From contig CALKKS010000007.1 in the NCBI GenBank assembly GCA_937995345.1, forward strand, positions 124,001-188,000: 64,000 nucleotides of DNA, read 5' to 3'. The DNA is from an uncultured Collinsella sp. Lineage in GTDB: Bacteria; Actinomycetota; Coriobacteriia; Coriobacteriales; Coriobacteriaceae. Numbering within the stretch: the stretch's first letter is position 1; every line of letters begins with the position of its first letter. Positions 33,023 through 43,300 of the stretch are shown one piece after another. The translations under genes were made by a program, and so were the position numbers. The notes under the pieces were generated by a model. The model did not search any database. It saw nothing but the letters and a program-made list of their open reading frames with translations, and was not told where the DNA came from.

Positions 33023-34123
33023 CTATTTGATGGCGGCAGTCACCGTGCCGCCGCCCAGGACGATGTCGCCGCGGTAGACTACAACGGCTTGGCCGGGGGC
33101 GATGGCTCGTTGCGGCTCGTCAAAAGTTAGCAGCATTTGCCCGTCTTCGTCACGCGTAAGGGTCGCTGCCTGGTCTTTCTGACGGTAGCGGTACTTGGCA
33201 CCTACGCGAATGCCGCCGGCGTCGAGCTCCGCCTCCATACGCTCTGCCGGAGCGCTCCAGATCCAGTCGTTTGCCGTGAGCGCTGTGGCCGCCAGGTCCT
33301 CGGCCTCGCCCAGATGCACGGTGTTGCTGGCGGCATCGACGCCCGTCACATACACGGGATGCGCCATCGCGACGCCTAGGCCCTTGCGCTGGCCGATGGT
33401 GTAGCGCAGCGCGCCGTTGTGGCGCCCGACCACGTTGCCGTCGCGCCACACAATGTCGCCCGGTGCAGCGGGATGTCCGCAGCGGCGCTCGATATAGCCC
33501 GCGTAGTCACCGTCTGGAATAAAGCAGATGTCCTCGCTTTCGGCCTTCTGGGCGTTGGTAAAGCCCTGCTCGGCGGCTATTCGGCGCACGTCGCGCTCTT
33601 TGTCTAGGCCTGCCAGCGGAAAGATCGTGTGCGCCAGGCGCTCCTGCGTAAGCGAATACAAAAAGTAGCTTTGGTCCTTTTTGGGGTCCTCGCCGCGATG
33701 GAGCTGCCAGGTGCCATCGGGCGCCTGGTTCGTCTTTGCGTAATGTCCCGTGGCGATGTAGTCACAGCCCATATCGAGCGCCGCATCGAGCAGTGCGCCA
33801 AACTTAATGTGGCGGTTGCAGATAATGCACGGATTGGGCGTCAGCCCCTCCTGGTAGGCGTTCACAAAACGCTCGATAACGCTGTGGTCGAAGGTCTGCT
33901 GCAGGTCGAGCACATAGTGCGGAATGCCTAGGCGCTCGGCGACGGCCTTTGCATCGGCGATGTCGCAGTCGACTTTGCTCATACCCGTGGCGGGGTCGGG
34001 CGCGGGGCAGGTGAGGCGCATGGTGGCGCCGATGCATTCGTAGCCCTGGCGCTTGAGCAGATACGCGGTCACGCTGGAATCGACGCCGCCGCTCATGGCG
34101 ACGAGCACGCGCTTGTTGTGCAT
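33023..34123 (-). CDS. mnmA: tRNA-specific 2-thiouridylase MnmA
   Basis: A 366-aa PP-loop enzyme that thiolates U34 of tRNA-Lys, -Glu and -Gln using ATP and persulfide sulfur. The PP-loop SGGVDSS starts near residue 11; NPCIICNRHIKFG carries the first catalytic cysteine, KDQSYFLYSL follows, and EDICFIPDGDYAGYI carries the second. The C-terminal beta domains are present. AAGGAG precedes the ATG. It lies downstream of cysK, separated by a terminator; a sulfur-related neighbourhood fits its chemistry. Confidence 0.95.
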   Translation of the reverse strand: MHNKRVLVAMSGGVDSSVTAYLLKRQGYECIGATMRLTCPAPDPATGMSKVDCDIADAKAVAERLGIPHYVLDLQQTFDHSVIERFVNAYQEGLTPNPCIICNRHIKFGALLDAALDMGCDYIATGHYAKTNQAPDGTWQLHRGEDPKKDQSYFLYSLTQERLAHTIFPLAGLDKERDVRRIAAEQGFTNAQKAESEDICFIPDGDYAGYIERRCGHPAAPGDIVWRDGNVVGRHNGALRYTIGQRKGLGVAMAHPVYVTGVDAASNTVHLGEAEDLAATALTANDWIWSAPAERMEAELDAGGIRVGAKYRYRQKDQAATLTRDEDGQMLLTFDEPQRAIAPGQAVVVYRGDIVLGGGTVTAAIK

Positions 34124-34152
34124 GGGGAGGTTCTCCTTGGTGGCATGCGGCC

Positions 34153-34191
34153 AAAAAAGAAAAGCGGCGCGGGAGGCTGGTTCCGCGCCGC
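34153..34191 (-). terminator. Terminator of cysK
   Basis: On the minus strand GCGGCGCGG/CCGCGCCGC stem followed by TTTTCTTTTTT. Confidence 0.92.
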
Positions 34192-34304
34192 AGACATTGT
34201 AGCAAGTTCGGGCGTCCTGTGGGACACCCTGTTGGGATGGGCTCAGGCAGCCAGAAGAGAGGGCAGACCGGCGTGCCTTGGGTCTATCGACAAGTGACGG
34301 GCCC

Positions 34305-35243
34305 TTAGTCCTGGAACAGTGCCGTGGACAGGTAGCGCTCGCCGGTGTCGGCAAGCAGGGCCACGATGGTCTTACCCTCGTTCTCGGGGCGCTTGGCCAG
34401 CTGCAGCGCGGCCCACACGGCGGCGCCGGACGAAATGCCCACGAGCACGCCCTCCTTGTGGCCCACGGCGCGGCCGGTGGCAAAGGCGTCCTCGTTCTCG
34501 ACGGGGATGATCTCGTCATAGACCTGGGTGTCGAGGACGTTGGGCACAAAGCCGGCGCCGATACCCTGGATCTTGTGCGGGCCTGCCTGGCCCTTGGAGA
34601 GCACCGGGGAGGTGGCGGGCTCGACGGCGACGACCTTAATCTCGGGGTTCTGCTCCTTGAGGAACTCGCCCACGCCGGTCACGGTGCCGCCGGTGCCAAC
34701 GCCGGCGACGAAGATGTCGACCTGGCCGTCGGTGTCATCCCAGATCTCGGGGCCGGTCGTGGCCTTGTGAATGGCGGGGTTCGCGGGGTTCACAAACTGG
34801 CCGGCGAGTATGCTGTTGGGGGTCTCCTTCTGCAGCTCCTCGGCCTTGGCGATAGCGCCCTTCATGCCCTTGGAGCCGTCGGTGAGCACGAGCTGCGCAC
34901 CGTATGCCTGCATCAGCTTGCGGCGCTCGACGGACATGGTCTCGGGCATGGTGATGATCACCTTGTAGCCGCGAGCCGCCGCCACCGAGGCGATGCCGAC
35001 GCCGGTGTTGCCGCTCGTGGGCTCGATGATGGTGTAGTCACCGCCGCGCACGAGCTTGCCTGCCTTCTCGGCCTCGTCAATCATGTTCTTGGCGACGCGG
35101 TCTTTAACGGACCCGGCGGGGTTGAAGTATTCCAGCTTGACGAGCACGCGGGCCTTGAGGTCCTCATCGGCCTCAAAGTGGGTGAGCTCCAGAAGCGGGG
35201 TGTGGCCGATAAGCTGATCGATGGACGTGTAAACCTTGCTCAT
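34305..35243 (-). CDS. cysK: Cysteine synthase A
   Basis: A 312-aa PLP enzyme making cysteine from O-acetylserine and sulfide. K47 in NPAGSVKDR binds PLP. TSGNTG is the substrate loop and GTGGTVTG the phosphate-binding loop. It ends in a short Asp-terminated tail. GGAGG precedes the ATG. It is transcribed divergently from an Rrf2-family regulator, the arrangement expected for CymR/IscR-type control of cysteine synthesis, and a strong terminator follows. Confidence 0.95.
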   Translation of the reverse strand: MSKVYTSIDQLIGHTPLLELTHFEADEDLKARVLVKLEYFNPAGSVKDRVAKNMIDEAEKAGKLVRGGDYTIIEPTSGNTGVGIASVAAARGYKVIITMPETMSVERRKLMQAYGAQLVLTDGSKGMKGAIAKAEELQKETPNSILAGQFVNPANPAIHKATTGPEIWDDTDGQVDIFVAGVGTGGTVTGVGEFLKEQNPEIKVVAVEPATSPVLSKGQAGPHKIQGIGAGFVPNVLDTQVYDEIIPVENEDAFATGRAVGHKEGVLVGISSGAAVWAALQLAKRPENEGKTIVALLADTGERYLSTALFQD

Positions 35244-35302
35244 GGTGAACCTCCAAAGTGTTCAAATGACTGGTTGCCGTGTGGTTTCACGGTGTGTGTA
35301 GC

Positions 35303-35340
35303 AGCTAAACCCATAAACCTTATAGGTTGTTCGTTTAGCT
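35303..35340. promoter_or_regulatory. Dyad in the cysK leader
   Basis: AGCTAAAC (35303-35310) and GTTTAGCT (35333-35340) form an 8-bp perfect stem, with AACC/GGTT nested inside. It lies just downstream of the predicted cysK start point: an operator or an mRNA leader hairpin. Confidence 0.55.
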
Positions 35341-35350
35341 GTTGGGAAGC

Positions 35351-35379
35351 ATACTAGACACTAAAGCCTAGTAATGCAA
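35351..35379 (-). promoter_or_regulatory. cysK promoter with internal dyad
   Basis: On the minus strand TTGCAT (35374-35379), 17-bp spacer, TAGTAT (35351-35356). ACTAG...CTAGT inside the spacer and -10 is a 5-bp dyad, a candidate regulator site. AATAGGAAATAGGAG (35379-35393) lies just upstream of the -35 and resembles direct-repeat Rrf2 sites. Confidence 0.6.
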
Positions 35380-35496
35380 TAGGAAATAGGAGTTTATTGC
35401 AAGTTGATTAACCATCTTGACCGGAACGGGTATTTTCAAAGCCAATTTTTCGGCTAGAATTTCAACGGACTAAAAGACCGAAAGGCAGCACTATAT

Positions 35497-35925
35497 ATGT
35501 TGGTTTCTACTAAGGGTAGGTACGCCCTGCGCGTTATGGTCGATCTGGCCGAGCACCAGGCGGCCGGTCGCATCCCGCTTAAAGAGATCGCCGCGCGTCA
35601 GGGGATTTCGGAGAAATATCTGGAGAACATTTTGGCCACGCTCGTGCGCGCCAATATGCTCTCGGGCATGCGCGGCAAGGGCGGCGGCTATGTGCTCACG
35701 CGCCCGCCCGAGCAGTACACGGTGGGCGAGATCCTGCGCCTGACCGAGGGCAGTCTGGCGCCGGTCGCCTGCCTGGATGGCGACTGCAAGGGTTGCTCGC
35801 GATCTGATGAGTGCCCCACGCTCGACGTGTGGAAGAACCTGGACAAGCTCATCAACGATTACCTCGACGGCGTGACGCTCGACCAGCTCGTCGCTCCCAA
35901 CGAAGGCTACGACTACGTCATCTAA
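35497..35925 (+). CDS. Rrf2-family regulator (IscR/CymR-like) with cysteine cluster
   Basis: A 142-aa Rrf2 winged-helix regulator (STKGRYALRVMVDLA start, ISEKYLENILATL recognition helix, GGGYVLTRPPEQ wing). It has C92, C97, C100 and C106 in the loop where IscR holds three Fe-S ligands; CymR lacks these. It may therefore carry an Fe-S cluster and sense iron-sulfur or redox state, or regulate cysteine synthesis in view of the divergent cysK. GAAAGG precedes the ATG. No isc/suf genes follow. Confidence 0.88.
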   Translation: MLVSTKGRYALRVMVDLAEHQAAGRIPLKEIAARQGISEKYLENILATLVRANMLSGMRGKGGGYVLTRPPEQYTVGEILRLTEGSLAPVACLDGDCKGCSRSDECPTLDVWKNLDKLINDYLDGVTLDQLVAPNEGYDYVI

Positions 35926-35994
35926 CCCCACCTGCCATGTGGGGACGGGGTGGAAATGGTAGATTTTCTTGCCCTCTGAGACTTGGCAAATAAG

Positions 35995-36031
35995 AAGGCC
36001 GCCCATTTTTGCGATGGGCGGCCTTTGATTT
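35995..36031. terminator. Bidirectional terminator
   Basis: AAGGCCGCCCAT/ATGGGCGGCCTT, 7-nt loop, T-rich after it. Serves the Rrf2 gene and the opposing holin-like gene. Confidence 0.88.
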
Positions 36032-36061
36032 GGTCCGATGAGTTTGTGTGTCGGGGGCGTT

Positions 36062-36427
36062 CTACTCTTCGGCAATACTATCGAGGATACTGCGCATGAT
36101 GGACACTAGGATGCTGCCCATAAAGGCCGAGCCAAAGCCAGCGATGGAGATGCCGACGCCCAGCAGGTTGACCGACAGGTAACTGGCGAGCTCGAGCATA
36201 AAGCTGTTGAGCACGAGTTGGAAAATGCCGAGCGTAATGATCGTGAGCGGCAGCGAGATGACCGTGAGGAACGGTTTGACGAACGAATCGACGATGTTGA
36301 GGAACAGTCCCACAAAGGCGAAACAGACCCAGGCTTCGGCAAAGCCAAAGGGTTGGATACCGGGGACGAGGAACGTGGCGATCGCGATGGCGATCGAGGT
36401 GAAGAGCCAGTTAAGCATAAAGCGCAT
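36062..36427 (-). CDS. YvlD/phage-holin-IV-family membrane protein
   Basis: A 121-aa protein with four hydrophobic helices and the family landmarks LFLNIVDSFVKPFLTVISLPLTIITLG. The family (PF04020, 'phage holin IV superfamily') is widespread in chromosomes and mostly not phage-linked; B. subtilis YvlD is a member. Function unknown. GAAAGGA precedes the ATG. No phage genes are nearby. Confidence 0.85.
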   Translation of the reverse strand: MRFMLNWLFTSIAIAIATFLVPGIQPFGFAEAWVCFAFVGLFLNIVDSFVKPFLTVISLPLTIITLGIFQLVLNSFMLELASYLSVNLLGVGISIAGFGSAFMGSILVSIMRSILDSIAEE

Positions 36428-36751
36428 GGCGTGAATCCTTTCTTGCTCCGGGGTTGCTGGCGTCGCGTGAAGCGGCTTGCGGCGGCGACTTGGATGGTTG
36501 CGCGGGCGCGCCGCGGTGTTTGGGCGCCCATTGTCTCAAATATTCGTGGAGCTTACGTGCGCATTTGGTTTCTAAGCGGCGTTCGTCCTGAAAAACGTGC
36601 CGCTGACAGAGAGTCTTGTCGCTTTAGTTTAGTGGTGTGCTACACTGCTACGGGCAAATGCCCCATGCATTGTTTTATTGCATAGAACGGGCGAACGATG
36701 CCCGATGTCAGTATCAACTTCGATGCCTTTTGGCGGGTTTGGCGGTGATCG
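36428..36751. other. Intergenic region upstream of the TrpR-like gene
   Basis: About 320 bp between two divergent genes. TTGTCG (36616-36621) and TACACT (36641-36646) are a weak promoter candidate with a 19-bp spacer. GCATTG/TTGCAT-type words surround TTTTAT near 36668-36683. I see no gene or repeat-family member here. Confidence 0.35.
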
Positions 36752-37051
36752 ATGAATATCGAGAACATGTTTGACAAGCCTGATGTCAAGCAGCTGGTCC
36801 ACGCATTTAGTCTTTTGGACGACGAGAACGATATCCAAGCGTTTTTAACCGATATCTGCACGCCGCGCGAGATTTGCGATCTTTCGCAACGCTTGCAGGT
36901 CGCGCGCTATCTGGATGAGGGCGAGCCCTATGTTGAGGTTCAGGCCCGCACCGGCGCTTCGTCCACCACGGTGAGCCGCGTGTCCAAGGCGCTTAATGGC
37001 GAGTACGGTGGCTATCGCAAGATCCTCATCAAACTGGAGGATGGCGAGTAG
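36752..37051 (+). CDS. YerC/YecD-type TrpR-like regulator
   Basis: A 99-aa helical protein of the TrpR superfamily, YerC/YecD branch: FLTDICTPREICDLSQRLQVARYL, then the helix-turn-helix ARTGASSTTVSRVSKAL. These proteins keep the TrpR fold but their ligand is unknown. A Rho-independent terminator right after the gene makes it a separate unit from addB. Confidence 0.87.
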   Translation: MNIENMFDKPDVKQLVHAFSLLDDENDIQAFLTDICTPREICDLSQRLQVARYLDEGEPYVEVQARTGASSTTVSRVSKALNGEYGGYRKILIKLEDGE

Positions 37052-37078
37052 GCCAGCGGCAAAAACGAATTGCGCAGA

Positions 37079-37103
37079 ACCGTCCCTTCGGGGGCGGTTT
37101 TTT
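37079..37103 (+). terminator. Terminator of the TrpR-like gene
   Basis: ACCGTCCC/GGGGCGGT (one wobble), 3-nt loop, TTTTTT. The bases after it (GATCCCTTGGGGACGGAGG) resemble those after the fhs terminator. Confidence 0.85.
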
Positions 37104-37207
37104 GATCCCTTGGGGACGGAGGAAATCTGTTGGCGTGGGGCAAATCTGTCCGCGTGGGCGGGTAGGATGGATGCATTGATTATTGCGAACGGTTTGAGTG
37201 GAGGACC

Positions 37208-40200
37208 ATGCCTGTTCGAATCTATACCACCAATACCGGTACGGACTTGAGCGATGCCGAGGCGGCGTTGCTCGCCGACCTGGTCGCCCGCCACGGGCGT
37301 GCTGTTTTGCTGGCGCCCTCGTTTGGCGAGCTCGACCTGTGCCGTCACGGTGCTGCGGTTACTGACGCCTCGCTGGGCGTTGACTACAAAACCCCCGCGT
37401 CGTGGCTTCGTTCGCTGTGGGAGCTTATGGGCGATGGCCGCGGCTTCGTCGACAACATGCAGCGCCAGATGCTGTTCTCGGATATGATCGCCCGTCGCGA
37501 CGATACCGACCTGCAGCCGCTTTCACGCAGTCAGGGCACGGTGCGCATGCTCGCGCGCATGGCCCGCGATGTGCTGCCGGGCGTAGCGGGAACGGGTGCC
37601 GAGCGCTGCTGCGGCGACGTTTGCCGGCCCGAGCCCAAAAGCGACGCCGAGGCTCGCGTGTTCGAGCTGTTGAGCGCCTATGCGAGCGGCTTGGACCGTC
37701 GAGGCATGGTCGAGCCCTGCGAGGCGGCTGACCTTATGGGCGAGGTGCTGGCCGACAACCTTCCGGCGTGCGTCCACGCCGTATGCGTGCGCGGTATCAC
37801 ATCGTTTACGCACGGCCTGCTCGAGTTACTGTCGGCCGTGGCGAACAATGGGGGAGAGGTCGTTGTGCTGCTTGCCCGCGAGCAGGCGGCAATGCGCGAG
37901 GAGCTTGCCGCGGCATTTGATGCCCGCGGCGTGCTGTTTGAGGCCGCGCCGCTGGGGGAGGGTGCCGCCGCGTCTGATGCCGCTTGCGGGACCGCCGCTC
38001 AGCCTACCTTTGTAGAGGTTGCCGGCCCTCACGCCCGCGCCCACGCCTATGTGGATGCGATCGATGAGCTGGTAAAAACGTGTGAGGACGCCGCGGTCGA
38101 CGGCGGTGTCGCGGCGTCCGCGGACCCCGTGCGCGTGCTCGTGGTGTCTGCCCGGGCGCCCCAGCTGTTTGGTGAACTCGCTGCCCGTTTGGCGGCGCGT
38201 CATATTGCGGCCGAGACAACCGAGTTCACGGCATTTTCCCAATCCATCGCGGGCAGGCAGTTTACGGCGCTCGCCAATCTGATCGAGCGCATGAAGGCCG
38301 CCGATGAGGGCATGGCGTCAAAGACCGAGTGGTGGCCCGCGCCGGAGCTTACCGACTGGATTTACAGTCCGCTTTCGGGTGCCGATGCCGCCAGCGCGCG
38401 CACCTTCGACAAGAACATGCGCCTGTCGCGCGGTAAGACCACCACGGCCGTCAAGAGCCTGCTGCAGAGCGTGCAGGGCCAGGTCAGGGGCACGCGCAAG
38501 GCGGCGAGCGACGAAAACTGGTTTAAGAATGTGCCGTGCGTGGTCTCGGACGTGTTCCAGGCGCTGTGGCGCGACAAACCCGTGACGGCACTCAAAGCCA
38601 TGCTCGCCGTCGCCGAGGCGTTGCCCGATTGCGCCCTTGGAGGCCTTGACGGTCAGGCTCGTCGCCAGGCGGAGACCGCCCTGCTGCGACATGCCATCGA
38701 CATCCTTATGAACGATGCTCGTGCGCTCGACGTGTCGCAGGCGGCGACCGTGCCCGTACTCGACGGCGTTCGTACCAAGGTGGACAAGCGCAGCACCGCA
38801 TACGATTACGAGACCTACGAGGTTGACCGCGCGCCGCGTGCTCAGGTGCGCTTCGCGTCGCTTGCCGATGCGGCGGCCCTGCGCCCCGCCAGCTACGATG
38901 CCGTGCTGTTTGCCGACGTCGACCTGGACAGTTATCCGCTCTCGCACGAGGAGGGCCCGCTTGCCACGCTGACGGCAGAGCTGGGGCGCAGCGGCGTGAC
39001 GCTTGAGCCTGCGGCCCTGTTGCGCGTGCGCTTTGGCCGCGCGATGCAGGCCGCGCGCGGCCCGGTTGCGCTTGCCCGCGTGACCCACGATCGCCAGGCG
39101 CGTGAGTGCTATCCGGCTGCCGTGTGGACCGAGTTGCGGGCGCATGCCGAGGCCGCTGGCACAGCCAGGGTTGCGTGCGTGGGCGAGGGCGGTATCGTCG
39201 CCGATTTTGATCCAGCGGCCGGCGAGGGCATCGAGTGCAAGCGTGTTGCGTGCGAGGCTCCTCAGCATTTGAGTGAGGCGGCTGTGCCGTACCTGGTCCT
39301 GCGCCGTCGCGATGGCGAGGGCGAGGATGCGCCGCTGGTGCCGCGCCTGACGTCTGCCTCGCAGATTGAGGCGTACTCGACGTGCCCGCTGTGCTGGTTC
39401 GTGTCGTATCGCGTGAAGCCCCAGTCCATCGACGCGGGCTTTGGAAATATGGAGAAGGGCAACTTTGTCCACGATGTGCTGGAGCACCTGCATGCCCGCC
39501 TGCCCCAGGAGGGCATGGAGCGCGTGACGCCCGAGAATCTGCCGCGCGCTCAGGAGCTGCTGCGCGAGGTCTTTGACGAGACGTTGGCCGGGCACGCCGG
39601 CAAGCGCGGCACGGAGGGCCCGCTGGTGCCGCTCTCTGCAGTGGAGGAGCGCCAGGTTGCCGAGATCTTGCCGCAGTTGGAGGGCGTGCTTGCCTACGAG
39701 TCCGAGGCACTTGCCCCCTTTGCGCCGCGCTACCTGGAGTTCGCCTTCAACGAGCTCAAGGTTGAGTATGCCGGTTGGCCGCTTGGCGGGCGCATCGATC
39801 GCGTGGACGTGGATGCCGAGAATCGTGCCGTGGTGATCGACTACAAGCATCGCACGGGCGTTGAGGAGTTTAAGCTCGCCGACCCTACGGTGCGCGACGA
39901 GGAATCGGGCACGGCGCCCATCGACGATCCGCGCTGGTTGCCGCCACATACCCAAACGCTTATCTACGCCCAGGCCATGCGCCGGGCGCTGGATTTGGAC
40001 ACCCGCGCGGCGCTCTACTTTTCGACCAAGGGCGGCAAGCCGGCGTTGCGCGGTGCCGCGAGCGCCGAGCTACTCGAGGAAGAGCGCGGCGACGGTCGCA
40101 TCCCGGGCCTTAAGAAAGGTTTCCCCGGCGAGGGTGGCAGCATGGACTTCGATGCCCTGCTCGACCGCGTTGAGGCCGGCATTGCCGAGCGCCTGTGCGA

Positions 40201-40306
40201 GCTCGAGGCCGGAAACGTTGCCGCCGTCGACCCGACGTCGGCTCAGGCCGCGCATGCGCGCTGCTCGTATAACCACGAAGGAACGTTTGTAAGGAGGGAC
40301 GTGTAG
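37208..40306 (+). CDS. addB: AddB-like helicase-nuclease subunit
   Basis: A 1032-aa subunit of the AddAB double-strand-break resection complex, the functional equivalent of RecBCD. The N-terminus has the AddB-type degenerate P-loop region (AVLLAPSFGELDLCR). The C-terminal third carries a PD-(D/E)XK nuclease: GGRIDRVDVD...VVIDYKHRTG. Cysteines in YSTCPLCW and the final HARCSYNHEG could hold an Fe-S cluster, but the spacing is not the textbook AddB set, so this is uncertain. GTGGAGG precedes the ATG. addA follows after 3 bp. Confidence 0.83.
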   Translation: MPVRIYTTNTGTDLSDAEAALLADLVARHGRAVLLAPSFGELDLCRHGAAVTDASLGVDYKTPASWLRSLWELMGDGRGFVDNMQRQMLFSDMIARRDDTDLQPLSRSQGTVRMLARMARDVLPGVAGTGAERCCGDVCRPEPKSDAEARVFELLSAYASGLDRRGMVEPCEAADLMGEVLADNLPACVHAVCVRGITSFTHGLLELLSAVANNGGEVVVLLAREQAAMREELAAAFDARGVLFEAAPLGEGAAASDAACGTAAQPTFVEVAGPHARAHAYVDAIDELVKTCEDAAVDGGVAASADPVRVLVVSARAPQLFGELAARLAARHIAAETTEFTAFSQSIAGRQFTALANLIERMKAADEGMASKTEWWPAPELTDWIYSPLSGADAASARTFDKNMRLSRGKTTTAVKSLLQSVQGQVRGTRKAASDENWFKNVPCVVSDVFQALWRDKPVTALKAMLAVAEALPDCALGGLDGQARRQAETALLRHAIDILMNDARALDVSQAATVPVLDGVRTKVDKRSTAYDYETYEVDRAPRAQVRFASLADAAALRPASYDAVLFADVDLDSYPLSHEEGPLATLTAELGRSGVTLEPAALLRVRFGRAMQAARGPVALARVTHDRQARECYPAAVWTELRAHAEAAGTARVACVGEGGIVADFDPAAGEGIECKRVACEAPQHLSEAAVPYLVLRRRDGEGEDAPLVPRLTSASQIEAYSTCPLCWFVSYRVKPQSIDAGFGNMEKGNFVHDVLEHLHARLPQEGMERVTPENLPRAQELLREVFDETLAGHAGKRGTEGPLVPLSAVEERQVAEILPQLEGVLAYESEALAPFAPRYLEFAFNELKVEYAGWPLGGRIDRVDVDAENRAVVIDYKHRTGVEEFKLADPTVRDEESGTAPIDDPRWLPPHTQTLIYAQAMRRALDLDTRAALYFSTKGGKPALRGAASAELLEEERGDGRIPGLKKGFPGEGGSMDFDALLDRVEAGIAERLCELEAGNVAAVDPTSAQAAHARCSYNHEGTFVRRDV

Positions 40307-40309
40307 GCC

Positions 40310-43300
40310 ATGGATCTTTCGACTTTGATGCCGCAACAGCTGCAGATTGTCAAAACGCTCGACCGTCCGCTGTTTGTCTCGGCGGGCGCCGGTTCGGGCA
40401 AGACCTTTACCCTCACGCGCCGCATCGTCTACGCGCTCTCGCCCGAATCCGGTCCGTTCGTCGAGCATCTGGACCAGGTGCTCGCCATTACCTTTACCAA
40501 AGATGCCGCGGCAGAGATCCGTGACCGCGTGCGCCGCGCGCTCATCGACGAGGGCATGGACGAGGAAGCCCTGACCGTCGACGATGCGTGGATCTCGACC
40601 ATTCACGGCATGTGCTCGCGTATCCTGCGCGCACACGCGTTGGAGCTGGGTATCGATCCCGAGTTCACGGTGCTCACCGATACCGATGAGCTTATGGACC
40701 AGGCTGTTGAGCATGTGCTGGCCCGCGCGACGGCGCCCGATGCCGCCCCCGAGCTCGCCGCTTCGCTTAAAAGCCTCTACGCCTGGTATCCCATGGCGGG
40801 CGAGGGCGGTCCCTTTGGCGCCGGCACGACCATCAAGGGTCTGGTGCGCGACCTGCTGGAGCTCTCGAGCCAGCTGCCGGGCGGCATGGACGACGTACGC
40901 GTGGCGCGCGGCCAGGCCGATACCTCGGCACTCGCCGATGCCTATCGTGCGGCGCTGGGCGCAAGCAAGGCCGCGACCGAGAAAGCGCAAGCGGCGCTCG
41001 ACGCCATCGATGTGTTTGAGGCGAGCGGCAAGACCATGGCCGATGCGGCACGACTCATGATGTCGTGCACCATGCCGCGCGCGAGCAAGGCGTTCCCCAA
41101 GGAGCAGGTCGAGCTGCTCAAGGCCGAGGCCGCCGATGCATTTATCAATATCGTGCTTGCCTGCGGCGGCCCGGCGCTCGATGCGCTGGTGGGGCTTGCC
41201 CGTGCCGTAGAGGCTGAGTACCGCGCGCTCAAGGCCGGCCAGTCTGCCCTCGACAACAACGACCTGCTGCGCATGGCCTATGAGGCGCTGCGCGATTACC
41301 CCGCCATCCGAGCCGCCTACGAGGGCCGCTTTAAGATGGTCATGATCGACGAGTTCCAGGATACCGACCAGATGCAGGTCGACCTGATCCGCTACCTGAC
41401 CGGCGCGGGGGAGCGCGCGCTGTGCACCGTGGGCGATGCGCAGCAGTCGATCTATCGTTTCCGCGGCGCCGAGGTCGAGGTGTTCCGTCGCCAAGAGCGC
41501 AAGGTGGGCTCGACGGCGGCGTCCGAGACGGTCGACACGCTGGATGTCCCCGCCGGCGAGCTCGTCAAGCTCGTGCGCAACTTCCGCAGCCATGACGAGG
41601 TGCTGCGTTACGTGGCACGCGTTTTCGACGGCGATGACGGCGGCCTGATGCAGGGCTTTTTGGATCTTGAGGCGAGCGACGGCCGCAAGGACACGCTGGT
41701 GGCGGACGCCTCGCGTCGCCAGGCCCTCTTTGTTGCCGGCGGCAGTACGCAGGAGCGCACGCAGGCCAAGGCCCGTGCGATCGCCGAACGCTTCCGCGCG
41801 CTTGCCGATGCCGGCCAGCCCCAGGGCGGCATGGTGCTGCTGCTGGGCCGCATGACCAACGCCGACGTCTATGCGCAAGCCTTCCGCGATCAGGGGCTCG
41901 ACTGCGTGATCGCGGGTGGCTCTGTCTTTGCCCAGGCAGCCGAGGTGCAGACGGTGCGCGCCCTGGTTTGTGCGCTCGCCAATCCGGCCGATACGGCGCA
42001 GGGCCTTATGCTGCTGCTCGCCTCGCCGATGTTTGCGTTCGGCGCCCAGGAGTTCCTGGCGCTGGCGACCAAGCTCGATAGCGAGACGGGGGAGACCTCG
42101 CGCCGGAATATCGACGCGGGCATCATGAGCGATTCCGATGTGCCGGGCCTGCAAGACCTGCCGCTCGTGACGCGCGCCCGCGAGGTGTTGCGCTATGCGC
42201 TTCGTCGCGTGGGCCGCGATTCGTTCGCTGCCATCGCGCGCGACGTGGTCAACGCCTCCGGTTGGTTTGTGCGTCTGTCACAGCGTGGTCCCGAGGGCAA
42301 GGCCATCGCCGCCAACGTGCTCAAGGCGCTCGATGCCGTGGCTGAGGCTGAGGCCGAGTTCGGTAACTCGCCGCGTTCCATCGCGCTCGCCTTCGACCGC
42401 TTCTTGGCGGGCAAGGAGGCTCCGGGCGCGCTCAACGAGGAGGGCGACGGCGCGGTGCGCATCATGACCGTGCATGCATCCAAGGGCCTGGAGTATCCGG
42501 TCGTGGCGGTTGCGGAGTGCTTTGGCGTGCGCAAATCGTCCGGTGTGGCTCAGATGGGTCGCGTCGAGGGCGGAGCGCAGGTCGTGGCACTGCCGGCACG
42601 CTTCGACGGCGTTAAGCTCGCCGACGGAACCTTTGTGAAGGGCGACGACGTTAAAAAGCAGTTTGAGCATGTGTTTAAGGGCAAGGGCACGTCGCTGTGG
42701 CTGCCGCCGGAGCTCATGGAGGACGTCTGTGCGACGGGTTCTCCCGCCGAGGCATTTGCTCGCCTGCGCAACGATGACCTGCAGCTTTCGCTCGAGGAGC
42801 GGGCCCGCTTGCTCTATGTTGCCATGACGCGTGCGCGAGAGCTGGTGATCTTGGCGATGGATGCCGGCATGAGCCGTGGCAAGGTGACGACGCCGACCTT
42901 CGACGTCGAGACCGATCTGACCTACGACGTGCTGCGTCGTATTCTGCCGACCGACGCTCTGGACATGCCGCAGCTCGATGCCGACCGCCTGGTGTTCGAC
43001 AACTCCCAGCCGGGTGACTACGAGCTCATTTCGCTTTCGGACTTTACCTTTGGCGAGCAGGCGTCTGAGGCCAACGCTTCACTGGATGCCGAGGGCAGGC
43101 TTGTCCGCGGCGATGCGGAGCCGGAGGGCGCCGGTGCAGATGCCCACGCCGCCGTTCCCGGTCCTGCCGACCCCGAGCCCGATGCGTTTGAGCTTGTGTA
43201 TCCCCAGGCGGTGGGCGTGCGCATGGGCACCTGCCCGTTCCCGGCGCGTGACTCGTATAGCTACTCGTCAATCGCGGCAGCGCTCCATGCCGAGGCCGAG

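Noticed and set aside
36062..36427. Holin-like protein considered as evidence of a prophage
   Set aside because: The PF04020/YvlD family is mainly chromosomal, and there are no integrase, lysin, capsid or tail genes around it.
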